DNA of 42,783 nt from an uncultured Duodenibacillus sp. Lineage in GTDB: Bacteria > Pseudomonadota > Gammaproteobacteria > Burkholderiales > Burkholderiaceae_F. Of the stretch, positions 16,111 through 23,999 are shown piece by piece (the first letter of the stretch is position 1; each line of letters opens with the position of its first letter). The DNA lies in the NCBI GenBank assembly GCA_944390715.1, contig CALXQS010000017.1, positions 1 to 42,783 on the forward strand, in the 5' to 3' direction. A program made the position numbers and the translations under genes. Under the pieces are notes generated by a model that saw nothing but the letters and a program-made list of their open reading frames with translations, was not told the origin of the DNA and ran no database searches.

Positions 16111-17151
16111 TCAGCCTCTTTGGTAGGCGGCAATCGCCTCGGCGCATTGCGCAATGAGCGCTGGTCCCGTATAGATGAACCCGGTGTAGAGCTGCACGAG
16201 GCTTGCGCCGGCCTGCATTTTTGCAATGGCATCATCGGGACGGATGATGCCGCCCACGGCAATGATGGGCAAGGCTCCCTTGAGGTGATCAGACAGCAGC
16301 TGCACGACCTCTGTCGAACGTTCAAACAGAGGCTTGCCGGAGAGGCCTCCAGGATTCTCGCTCTTTTCAAGATCTTCGACCCCCTTGCGGGAAACGGTCG
16401 TGTTGGTTGCCGTCACGGCATCCATTTCGTACTTGACAAAGAGGTCTGCCATACGGCAAATCGCATCATCTTCAAGATCAGGACCGATTTTGATCGTGAT
16501 CGGCACGCGCTTTTGATATTGCTCGGCCAATCGCTCCCGCTCTTCGGCCAGTCCTCTCACCAATGGCTCCAGGGCATCAACTTCCTGCAGTCTGGTAAGT
16601 CCCGGCGTATTGGGACAAGAAATGTCAATAGCCAGATAGTCGCCCTGTGCATAGAGCTTTTGCATGCACTTTTGATAGTCTGCCAGAGCATTTTCCACCG
16701 GCGTCGAATTTTGCTTGCCGATATTGATGCCGAGAATGCCGCCGCGTGCTCGGAAAGGCCGCGCACTGTTGAGGTTTTCTATTGCCTTGTCGGCGCCGCA
16801 GTTGTTAAAGCCCATGTGGTTGACAATGCCCTCGGCTGGAATCAAACGCCACAAACGAGGACGCGGATTTCCTGACTGAGGGTATGGCGTGAAGGTGCCG
16901 GCTTCAATATGCCCAAAGCCCAAATCGCCCAAAGAGGTGACGTGCTCACCGGTTTTGTCCATGCCGGCAGCCAAACCCACGGCATTGGGAAAATGCAGTC
17001 CCATCACGGTCACAGGAGCACGCACTGGCTTGGGACACACAAGACGAATCACATCAGTGGCCGCAGCCCAATCAATATTGCCCATGATGAGCGCGTGAGC
17101 CGTTTCAGGATCCAGCTTAAAGAGCAGGCTGCGGATAAGTTTGTAGAGCAT
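16111..17151 (-). CDS. pyrD: Dihydroorotate dehydrogenase, class 2 type
   Basis: This is a 346-residue FMN enzyme of pyrimidine synthesis that oxidises dihydroorotate to orotate, with quinone as acceptor in class 2. ATG 17151 gives the class 2 membrane-associating N-terminus MLYKLIRSLLFKLDPETAHA. Further blocks are NAVGLAAGMDKTGE, FGHIEAGTFTPYPQSGNPRPR, NHMGFNNCGAD, TATNTT, GGLSGKPLFERSTEV, PIIAVGGI and GASLVQLYTGFIY. The catalytic-base position reads DISCPNTPGL: residue 179 is Cys where class 2 enzymes such as E. coli PyrD have Ser (Ser175); Cys is the class 1 residue. The codon is TGT at 16615-16617. All other class 2 signatures are normal. It is monocistronic, with a clear terminator. Confidence 0.93.
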   Translation of the reverse strand: MLYKLIRSLLFKLDPETAHALIMGNIDWAAATDVIRLVCPKPVRAPVTVMGLHFPNAVGLAAGMDKTGEHVTSLGDLGFGHIEAGTFTPYPQSGNPRPRLWRLIPAEGIVNHMGFNNCGADKAIENLNSARPFRARGGILGINIGKQNSTPVENALADYQKCMQKLYAQGDYLAIDISCPNTPGLTRLQEVDALEPLVRGLAEERERLAEQYQKRVPITIKIGPDLEDDAICRMADLFVKYEMDAVTATNTTVSRKGVEDLEKSENPGGLSGKPLFERSTEVVQLLSDHLKGALPIIAVGGIIRPDDAIAKMQAGASLVQLYTGFIYTGPALIAQCAEAIAAYQRG

Positions 17152-17513
17152 GCAGAAGACTCCCAGGCGTTTTTGTTTGCTTTGCGCAAAAAATTTGCAC
17201 AATTCCGTGCCGGCCGCATTCACGTTCAGTCGCTTTGCTTGCGGCCGTCTTGCAGGCGCATTTTAACCGAGCGGCGAACTTTGAATAAAAAAGCGCAGCA
17301 CGCAGAGCTGCTCACAAGCAAATCAACTCCGCAGGAAAAGCTCAAGTCCGCCGACAAAAACTTTCAGAAAAAGCCGCGAGAAAACTTGCGGCTTGCTGCC
17401 GCAAACCTCGATGCTGGCCGCAGTCTTCGAGGATTGAGCTGTCCAAAGCGGATTGCTCAAGAACCCAATGCAGCATTGCGGCGACAGCATTGGCCAGAAC
17501 TCCGAGAAAGAAG
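17152..17513. other. Intergenic region between pyrD and a small membrane protein gene
   Basis: No convincing gene was seen on either strand. The part near 17378-17404 holds a terminator-like hairpin for the minus-strand gene above it. The part near 17152-17280 should contain the pyrD promoter, but no clear -35/-10 pair stands out. Confidence 0.5.
17379..17404 (-). terminator. Possible terminator of the small membrane protein gene
   Basis: TTGCGGC (17386-17392) and GCCGCAA (17398-17404) form a 7-bp stem with a 5-nt loop. On the minus strand GTTTTC follows. The T tract is short, and the stem lies 110 bp from the stop codon. Confidence 0.35.
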
Positions 17514-17825
17514 TCAAATCTTGCTTAAACGCTCAAGCGCTTCCTTAACCGTCCGGCGCAACTCTTCGTTTTCTCGGCGCAGCTCAGAAATTTCGCTTCG
17601 TAAAGCTCCGATCTCCGAGGCTGAAAAATCGTTTTTGCTTGCAGACGCAAGCGATTGCTGCGCAGCGCTTTGAGCGCTGGTCTGCTCTGCGGTCTTGCGG
17701 CGGGTTGCAAAATACCAAACCAAAACACCTGCAAGCACCAGCCAAAAAAGACCGGGAAGGCCCAAAAAGCCAGGACCGCTCCAAAACTGAGGGCCGCCGA
17801 AATGTGGTCCAAAAAAGTGATGCAT
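17514..17825 (-). CDS. Small membrane protein with C-terminal coiled coil
   Basis: This is a 103-residue hypothetical protein. Residues 1-22 are rich in His, Gly, Phe and Pro (MHHFFGPHFGGPQFW). One membrane helix follows (LFWLVLAGVLVWYF), then a Ser/Ala/Gln-rich linker. The last 40 residues are a heptad-patterned acidic and basic helix (EIGALRSEISELRRENEELRR) that probably forms a coiled coil. The start is well supported by AGGAGG seven bases before ATG 17825. I know no family function; a scaffold or assembly role would fit the layout but is inference. Confidence 0.7.
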   Translation of the reverse strand: MHHFFGPHFGGPQFWSGPGFLGLPGLFWLVLAGVLVWYFATRRKTAEQTSAQSAAQQSLASASKNDFSASEIGALRSEISELRRENEELRRTVKEALERLSKI

Positions 17826-17881
17826 ACAACCTCCTGTTCCGCTGGCATCTCAGCGGCTGGATTCTGAAAAAATTTTCTTTC

Positions 17882-18100
17882 TTACCGGCTCTTGGCGCAC
17901 CGCGCCCTGCGCACGGTTGTTGTTTCACCGGCAATGCCCCAATTGTCCATCGGCACCTCTTCAATGACGACGTGCGTTGTCTCTGGATTCTTGCCTAATA
18001 CTTCAACCAAAAGCCTGGTCACGCCGGCAATGAGCTGCTGCTTTTGTTCCGTGCTCGGGGCTTCGCTGCCTCCGGTGAGGCGTATTGTGACGAAAGGCAT
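17882..18100 (-). CDS. 4-oxalocrotonate tautomerase family protein
   Basis: This is a 72-residue member of the tautomerase superfamily, which uses the N-terminal Pro exposed after Met removal as catalytic base. ATG 18100 gives MPFVTIRLTGG, with Pro at position 2 as required and AAGGAG at the right distance. The frame is open further upstream (18136), but that would abolish the catalytic Pro. The rest matches the 4-OT fold: STEQKQQLIAGVTRLLVEVLG, then THVVIEEVPMDNWGIAGE. It has a slightly longer, basic tail than the usual 62 residues (VRRARCAKSR). The substrate is unknown; isolated tautomerases of this size are common and not tied to a degradation pathway here. Confidence 0.85.
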   Translation of the reverse strand: MPFVTIRLTGGSEAPSTEQKQQLIAGVTRLLVEVLGKNPETTHVVIEEVPMDNWGIAGETTTVRRARCAKSR

Positions 18101-18314
18101 GTTTGGCTCCTTGTTTTGTTCATAAAAAATCAGCACAAAAACCCCGCATCAGGCAGGGATGGGCGACCTGTTTATATGCCTTCTGCAAGTTCAACGATAC
18201 TTTTGACGGAGTCAACGTTCAATAGGAGGTCGTGAAAAGTTAAGTAAATTTTTTCTGCTCGCCGCAAAGCTGCGCATGCCTCAGCGAACCTCGCGCAAAA
18301 AGCGTTTTTTGGAA

Positions 18315-18815
18315 TCAGGCCAAAGGAGCGTCAAAGTCGTCAAAAGCCGATTTCAACGCAGCAAACGGATCGTTTTTATCGTTTGCTTTTTCCTTCGAAC
18401 GAGCAGCGCCGCCTGAATGCTGACGATTCGCTGAGTCAGACAAGACCTCGCAGGAGAGCTTTCGTACCGGTTTTTGATCCAAACGCTCAGGCTGGGCATG
18501 GGCATAAAGATCATCGCCGCCTTGCACTTCAAGACTTGCGACCGCTCGTCCGATGCTGCGGGCAATGGCCCGTCCAATGCCCTGTCCTGCCCCTCGTCCA
18601 GGACAATGCTCCGCTTGATGCCCTGTCAGGCCTTCTTCGGCACGCTGATCTCCGCTCACGACCGGATGATTTGCATCTTCTATTTGATTTTCAATTTCCT
18701 CGAGCTCATCGAGCAATGCCCTTCTCTGATTCTCAACCTCGGACAGACGCTCTTTGAGACGCTGTCGTTCTTTGAGCAGATCGGCAAGGGCTGGTAACTT
18801 TTGATTTCTCATCAT
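18315..18815 (-). CDS. Hypothetical protein with N-terminal coiled coil
   Basis: This 166-residue cytoplasmic protein is not recognised. Residues 8-50 form a strongly charged heptad helix (LLKERQRLKERLSEVENQRR continuing to about IEDANHP). A Gly/Arg-rich middle follows (GRGAGQGIGRAIARSIGRAV), then a polar, probably disordered tail that ends in DPFAALKSAFDDFDAPLA. AGGAAAG precedes two adjacent ATG codons (18815 and 18812). The gene is divergent from the XRE regulator at 18932 across about 116 bp, so that regulator may control it. Some C-terminal parts could be out of the true frame; coding character is weaker there. Confidence 0.55.
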   Translation of the reverse strand: MMRNQKLPALADLLKERQRLKERLSEVENQRRALLDELEEIENQIEDANHPVVSGDQRAEEGLTGHQAEHCPGRGAGQGIGRAIARSIGRAVASLEVQGGDDLYAHAQPERLDQKPVRKLSCEVLSDSANRQHSGGAARSKEKANDKNDPFAALKSAFDDFDAPLA

Positions 18816-18931
18816 CTTTCCTGATTTTTTCGGTCTGAAGTATCATATAAGGACCGTCAAGATAAACTTCGGCTGCAACCGCTTATTTTATTCGAGACCT
18901 TGCAGCCTTCTTCAAAAAAAGGAAAACGCGC

Positions 18932-19261
18932 ATGGCACCCGCAAAAAATTCCAAGTCCCGCACTCCGCAAAAACGCTTCTTCTTTCTGCCGGTGCAGAAC
19001 TTCACCGAAGAGCTGGGCTACCGCATCTCTGTAGCCAGACGCGTCAAAGGTCTCACGCAAAGCCAGCTGGCAAAAAAAAGTCAGACCTCTCTGACAACAT
19101 ACAAACGCATTGAAAAAGGAGACATGACGGCTTCAATCGGAACCATCTTGAGCATTCTCTACTGCCTTGACGAACTTGAAAGCTGCCAGAGCATTCTGGA
19201 ATCCATTGAAGGCATCCCGCCAGAGGCTCTTCCTCAGCGCATCAGAAAGCCTGTGGATTAG
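18932..19261 (+). CDS. XRE-family DNA-binding regulator (HipB-like)
   Basis: This 109-residue protein has a single helix-turn-helix of the Cro/XRE type at about residues 30-80: LGYRISVARRVKGLTQSQLA, then KKSQTSLTTYKRIEKGDMTAS and IGTILSILYCLDELE. The N-terminus is basic and Lys/Arg-rich, and the C-terminus is short. AAGGA precedes ATG 18932. The size and a pattern of repeated conserved hydrophobics resemble HipB-type antitoxins and DUF-paired regulators, but no kinase (HipA) gene follows: the next gene is a convergent helicase. It may regulate itself and the divergent coiled-coil gene. Confidence 0.82.
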   Translation: MAPAKNSKSRTPQKRFFFLPVQNFTEELGYRISVARRVKGLTQSQLAKKSQTSLTTYKRIEKGDMTASIGTILSILYCLDELESCQSILESIEGIPPEALPQRIRKPVD

Positions 19262-19292
19262 CCAGCGCCCCGCAAAAACATTGCAAAGGACG

Positions 19293-21458
19293 TCAGCTTG
19301 ACTTGTCGGGATACCGCCAGAAGTCCAGAACCCGTTCGAGCTTTCGCGTCCGCACAAAAGGCGGCAGACTCATCAAAAATCTGCGTCCATAGGAGTTGGC
19401 GCCGGGAATGATGCGCGAGTCCCCAACAATCAAAATCCCGCGGTCGTACTCGCTTCGTATCAGGCGTCCGGCTCCTTGCTTGAGAGCAATGACGGCAGTC
19501 GGCACCTGATGCTCAACAAAGGGATTTTTGCCCTGCGCTTCAATCCACTTGCATCGAGCCGTCAACACCGGATCCCCCTGAGCCGCAAAAGGAAGCTTGT
19601 CGATGACGACAAGGGAGAGCTTTTCTCCCTTGATGTCGATCCCCTCCCAAAAGCTCATGGTTGCCACGAGAATCGTGTTGGGCTTTTTCCTAAATGTATC
19701 AATCAGGTGCTGCCTGCTGTCTTCGTTTTGCACCAGCACTTTGTAGTCGCGATCATTGTCCACAATGTACTGGCGCAGAACTTCTGCGGCATGCTCCATG
19801 GCGCGGTAGCTCGTGCACAAGAAAAATGTTCTGCCGGCAAGCAGGTCAATCACAGGCCAGCTCTCATGCACCAATGCCGCGATAAAGGCATCGCGATCCA
19901 CGCTTCTCGGATTGGGCATATTTTGCGGAACGTAGAGCATGGCTTGGTGCTGGTACGAAAATGGTGAAGCCCACGCATGCGTTGCGGCGCCCGTCAATCC
20001 AAGCTCGCCAAGAAAATGCGAAAAATTCCCTTGGTCGGTCGCAATCGTTGCCGACGTAAAAATCCAAGCTGCATCGCTGTTGGCGCTTCTAAGCCGGGCA
20101 AACTTATCGGCAATTGAAAGAGGGGTTTCAATCAGGCGCACCTCGGCCTTGCGCCGCTCAAGCCAAAATACAGAAGGAGTCGCATGCGACCCCTTGGCCT
20201 GCTGCGGAGCCTTAAGCCGCAAGACCCAATCGTTCATCAGCGGCAGCAAGCCGGCTGCAGTTGAGGCATGTTTTTCTATCTCTTCGCTTGCAGCAAGGAA
20301 AGGCTCGCAGAGCTCAATCAAATGCGTAAGCGCACCGCAGGCGCACTCCAGCGCCTCAGCGGCCTTTGCAAGATCCACAAAATCCTTGAGGTTGAGATTG
20401 GTGTCTTCGGCCAGCCCCGCCTCATCCATCGCCAGTACGGCGTCCTGGACGGCATAAACAACAGCATCGCACTCCTTAGCCCATGAAGAATCCTTGGGCG
20501 CATACGGCTGAAAATGAGCAAGCAGCACCGCCTGCAGCTCCTTGACCACTGTTTTGATGCTGAATGTCGAGAGTTCCTCGCCGAAAAAGTTGAGTGCGAT
20601 TTCAGGAATTTTGTGCGCTTCATCAAAGATGACGACGTCAGCGCGAGGCAAAAGCCCCTCATCGCTGTCGGGCGCAGGCAGCATCTGCCCCATCAAATCG
20701 TCCATTGACTCAGCAGCGGCAATGGTCTCGTCGTCAGCCTGACAGGCCATGGCCGATAAGAACAAGTGATGATTGACGACGATCACCTTGGCGCTGCGAG
20801 CACGATTTCTTGCACGCGTCACAAAACATTCGCCTGCATAAGGACACTTGCCGCCCAGGCAGTTTTCATTCGTGCTGGTCACATAGGGCCAGACAGGAGA
20901 ATTTTCCGCCACTCCTTTAACAGCAGTTCGATCACCCGTACGGGTCGTCTGCGCAAAAAGCTTGATGACCGCCAAATCCTGCACGGCCGAAGGCGAAGGC
21001 AGCGTCTGGACGTTTTCCATGCGGTACCGGCACAGATAATTTGATCGGCCTTTAAGCAGCGCCACATCGGCGTTGTTCATAAGCACCCGCTTGACCGCTG
21101 GTATATCCTTTTCAAACAACTGATCCTGCAGCGCCTTGCCGGCCGTGCTCACAATCACCTTGCAGTCAGACATCAGCGCAGGCGTCAAGTATGCAAAGGT
21201 TTTGCCTGTTCCGGTGCCCGCCTCCACAACAAGCGTATCGGCCTGTTCGATCGCCTGCGCCACGCTTTGAGCAAATGCCACCTGACCAGGGCGCGAGACA
21301 AAGCCGTCGGTTGCTCGCGAAAGCGTACCGTTGGGGGCAAACTGTCTCTTGACAGCTTCAACAAACGGGCTCAATTGCTCTGAGTCAGAATGCTGGCCGC
21401 GCACGACCTGATCCTGATCAAACGTTTGGCGTTGATTTGATGATTGCGATGAGCTCAT
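19293..21458 (-). CDS. DinG/YoaA-type Fe-S helicase
   Basis: This 721-residue superfamily 2 DNA helicase of the XPD/DinG/YoaA group unwinds 5'-3' and helps repair or replication restart. Motif I is EAGTGTGKT (79-87). Four Cys for an iron-sulfur cluster lie in NYLCRYRM and CLGGKCPYAGEC. Then come VIVVNHHLFLSA, the DEAH box IFDEAHKIPE, FTSATI, FLCTSYRAM and the last motifs near GRLIRSEYDRGIL. Length and the absence of an exonuclease domain agree with the proteobacterial YoaA form. ATG 21458 has GAGG upstream. The gene follows a basic exported coiled-coil gene by 13 bp, so the two are probably co-transcribed, though no functional link is evident. Confidence 0.92.
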   Translation of the reverse strand: MSSSQSSNQRQTFDQDQVVRGQHSDSEQLSPFVEAVKRQFAPNGTLSRATDGFVSRPGQVAFAQSVAQAIEQADTLVVEAGTGTGKTFAYLTPALMSDCKVIVSTAGKALQDQLFEKDIPAVKRVLMNNADVALLKGRSNYLCRYRMENVQTLPSPSAVQDLAVIKLFAQTTRTGDRTAVKGVAENSPVWPYVTSTNENCLGGKCPYAGECFVTRARNRARSAKVIVVNHHLFLSAMACQADDETIAAAESMDDLMGQMLPAPDSDEGLLPRADVVIFDEAHKIPEIALNFFGEELSTFSIKTVVKELQAVLLAHFQPYAPKDSSWAKECDAVVYAVQDAVLAMDEAGLAEDTNLNLKDFVDLAKAAEALECACGALTHLIELCEPFLAASEEIEKHASTAAGLLPLMNDWVLRLKAPQQAKGSHATPSVFWLERRKAEVRLIETPLSIADKFARLRSANSDAAWIFTSATIATDQGNFSHFLGELGLTGAATHAWASPFSYQHQAMLYVPQNMPNPRSVDRDAFIAALVHESWPVIDLLAGRTFFLCTSYRAMEHAAEVLRQYIVDNDRDYKVLVQNEDSRQHLIDTFRKKPNTILVATMSFWEGIDIKGEKLSLVVIDKLPFAAQGDPVLTARCKWIEAQGKNPFVEHQVPTAVIALKQGAGRLIRSEYDRGILIVGDSRIIPGANSYGRRFLMSLPPFVRTRKLERVLDFWRYPDKSS

Positions 21459-21471
21459 GCCTCAAAAAGAT

Positions 21472-22131
21472 TTATTTCTGTGCCTGCTTGGCTTTTTTTG
21501 CGCGCTCGGCAGCGCGTGCCTTTAACTTTGCCTCGCGCTGCTTGCGGCGAACTTCCTGCTGCTTGAGCTTTTCTTCGTGCTTGGCGCGTTTGACCTCTTC
21601 CTGAGATGCCTTTTGAAGAGCTGCAGCCTGACGTTCTTCGACCTCGATGATGCGCTGCTTGCGCGCCTGACGATTCTTTGCTGCAGATTCCTGCGCAGCG
21701 TTTGCCGGGCGCCCCTTGGCAGGTTCTATGCGATTGGGCGGCTGCGCCGCTTTTCTGTCGCGTTCAGCCTGCTTTTCACGCTCGATCCGCGCTTCATCCT
21801 GGCGGACGAACTTGCGGGCTTCCGTCTCAATGGCTAGAAACTTCCGGTTCTGGCGCATCGTAGCCTTTCTCACCTGCTCAATGCAGTGGTTGACGAGAAA
21901 ATTTTCGCTGCATCGCCGCGTGGAGTAATCCGCAAGCTCATCCATCTTGCTGCGGGCTCTTTTAACCTCATCAAGAGCCCGATCCGCTTTTTCCCGCGTC
22001 ACGATCGAGCCTGCAGGAAACCGATTGATCACCGTCTGATCCTCAATTGCGGCGATGTCTGGATCAAACGCAAAGGCGCTGATTGAAAAAGATCCAACAA
22101 GCGCTAAAACAACTGTATGAAAGGTCTTCAC
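21472..22131 (-). CDS. Exported basic coiled-coil protein
   Basis: GTG 22131 gives a 219-residue product with a good signal peptide (VKTFHTVVLALVGSFSISAFA, cleavage before FDPD). An ATG at 22203 would add 24 unrelated residues in front of the signal. The mature N-terminal part (about 70 residues) contains two conserved-looking Cys (TRRCSENFLVNHCIEQVR) that could form a disulfide, and reads like a family module in Burkholderiales. The remaining 130 residues are almost entirely Lys, Arg, Glu, Gln and Ala in long helical runs, probably coiled coil, ending KKAKQAQK. It may bind peptidoglycan, nucleic acid or another anionic surface, but no function is established. It is 13 bp upstream of the helicase gene. 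Confidence 0.7.
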   Translation of the reverse strand: MKTFHTVVLALVGSFSISAFAFDPDIAAIEDQTVINRFPAGSIVTREKADRALDEVKRARSKMDELADYSTRRCSENFLVNHCIEQVRKATMRQNRKFLAIETEARKFVRQDEARIEREKQAERDRKAAQPPNRIEPAKGRPANAAQESAAKNRQARKQRIIEVEERQAAALQKASQEEVKRAKHEEKLKQQEVRRKQREAKLKARAAERAKKAKQAQK

Positions 22132-22432
22132 GGCTCTAGAGCAAACGAAAATCTGGCAGATAAAAAAGTTCGAAAAGCCGGGCTGGGCGCGCGTGCGTCG
22201 CACCTCGCAAGCTTTGATCGTCGAGAGAGTTTAGCGCATGGCCGCGTCAAGACAAGGAAATCTTGTGCAACAAAAATTCTCTCAGCACCTCCCGGCCGGC
22301 TGCCGAAGCAGGTCTTGCTCTTATGTATGAGTAGATGCCCGAAATCGTCTTCTTTCCGCATGCGTTTGGGCGTAGACTCGTCGGGATAGGTGCGCAAATC
22401 CCAACCTTTTTACATCGTTTTCCTCGCAATAT
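22132..22432. other. Divergent intergenic region
   Basis: This region lies between the start of the basic exported protein gene (minus) and the MFS gene (plus). I see no convincing third gene. Promoters for both genes should lie here, but no clear consensus pair was found. Confidence 0.5.
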
Positions 22433-23842
22433 ATGAACTGGAAAGTCGCTCTTGCTGTTCTTACCGCCAGTGCAATGCTCATGTCGGCCAGCTATACGAT
22501 GCTTGTGCCGTTTCTGCCGATGTACCTGATCAATGAGCTGGGCGTCGCTCAGGCCGACGTCAACTGGTGGAGCAGCACGATCTTTTCGGTCACTTTTCTG
22601 ATTTCTGGCATCTGCGCACCGATCTGGGGCGCCTTGGCAGACAAGAAATCTCGAAAGCTCATGGCCATTCGCGCCTCCTTCTGCTTGGCCATCACGTATT
22701 TTTTGGGCGGCATTGTCGAGACGCCTTGGCAGCTTTTTGCAGTGCGCATCGTACAGGGCCTCTCGGCCGGACTGTGGCCGGCAACGCTTGCCATCATGAG
22801 CGCCAATGCGCCGCAAAAACGACTTGGTTTTTGCCTTGGCATCATGCAAGCCGGCATGACCGCCGGCGGCGTGCTCGGTCCTCTGGTGGGCGGCATTCTT
22901 GCCGATGCCTTCAGCATGCGCTCAACATTCATGATTGCCGCTGCAGGCTTGACGATCATCACCATTCTTCTTGTCTTTCTTATTAAAGAGCCTCCGCGTG
23001 CAAAGCCTGCTGCAGGACAGCAAGCAGCGCCGGCGCGCCCCTCGCCTTTGCGCAATTCGGTTGTCGTGCGCATGCTGTTTGCCGCCGGTTTTGTGCAGAT
23101 GACGATTCTGATGACGCAGCCCATCCTGCCGCTTTATATCGCAGAGCTGCAAGGTTCGATGGACCGCATCGTGCTCATTTCCGGCATCGTCTTTTCCGTT
23201 GTAGGCGTCTCCGGCGTAATTGCTTCCGCACCATGGGGCATGCTTGGCCAAAGCTGGGGTTATCGACCCGTGCTGTACCTCTCGCTTCTGTTTTCAGGCA
23301 TTTTTGGGATCATCCAGGCCATCCCGCAGGATCTTACGCAGTTTACGATCTGGCGCTTTGTGGGCGGCATCGCCTTTGCCGGAATCTTTCCTGCAATCAA
23401 CGCCGTGCTGACGCAAAGCACTGATCCAGCCGACCGAGGAAAGGTCTTTGGCTACTCTTATGCCACGCAGCAATTCGGCAGCGTCATTGGCCCCGTCTTT
23501 GGCGGCGCCTTGGCAACCTACTACAGCAATCAGCTTGCCATGATCATCTCTGGCGGCCTGCTGCTGCCGCTTGTTGCCGTGCTTTACTTCTACCGTCCGA
23601 AACAAAAGCAGCTTGCCACCGGCGCTCCGCTTGATGTGGTAACAGCCGTCAGAAACGCCATGATTGCCAAAAGAAAACAGCATGTCCGGCAAGCCGTCGA
23701 GGAATCCTACGGACAAGAGCCGCACGAGCTCGACCTTTCCGGATCCGAAGCCGAAACAAAAGAACCGGCCCAAATGCAGCACATCCGAGATGCTGTAGAA
23801 GAATCGTACGGAAAATCAAATAAGCACGGCAAAAGTTCCTAA
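22433..23842 (+). CDS. MFS efflux transporter with repeated C-terminal tail
   Basis: This 469-residue major facilitator of the DHA1 drug-efflux type has twelve helices and motif A-like GALADKKSRKLMAIRA between helices two and three. The exporter motif C appears near GVLGPLVGGILAD, and the second half has GPVFGGALATY. A Pro/Ala-rich cytoplasmic linker (PPRAKPAAGQQAAPARP) joins the halves. The tail after helix twelve is about 80 residues, longer than usual. It carries a 12-residue motif twice: QHVRQAVEESYG (416-427) and QHIRDAVEESYG (449-460). This predicts two identical short helices that may bind a partner. The substrate is unknown. ATG 22433 has no strong RBS. Confidence 0.87.
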   Translation: MNWKVALAVLTASAMLMSASYTMLVPFLPMYLINELGVAQADVNWWSSTIFSVTFLISGICAPIWGALADKKSRKLMAIRASFCLAITYFLGGIVETPWQLFAVRIVQGLSAGLWPATLAIMSANAPQKRLGFCLGIMQAGMTAGGVLGPLVGGILADAFSMRSTFMIAAAGLTIITILLVFLIKEPPRAKPAAGQQAAPARPSPLRNSVVVRMLFAAGFVQMTILMTQPILPLYIAELQGSMDRIVLISGIVFSVVGVSGVIASAPWGMLGQSWGYRPVLYLSLLFSGIFGIIQAIPQDLTQFTIWRFVGGIAFAGIFPAINAVLTQSTDPADRGKVFGYSYATQQFGSVIGPVFGGALATYYSNQLAMIISGGLLLPLVAVLYFYRPKQKQLATGAPLDVVTAVRNAMIAKRKQHVRQAVEESYGQEPHELDLSGSEAETKEPAQMQHIRDAVEESYGKSNKHGKSS

Positions 23843-23999
23843 AAAAACTGCCGACTGCGATTTTGTACAAATTACGAAGCGCGTCAAGGACGCTTTGCAA
23901 GGCCTGCCGGCGGACCGGAAATCTTCATGCCGGCCCTGCCGTGCCCGGCTGTTTCAAAAGATTTTCTTTCAGAACAACTCACTGCAGTCATGCATTGCG

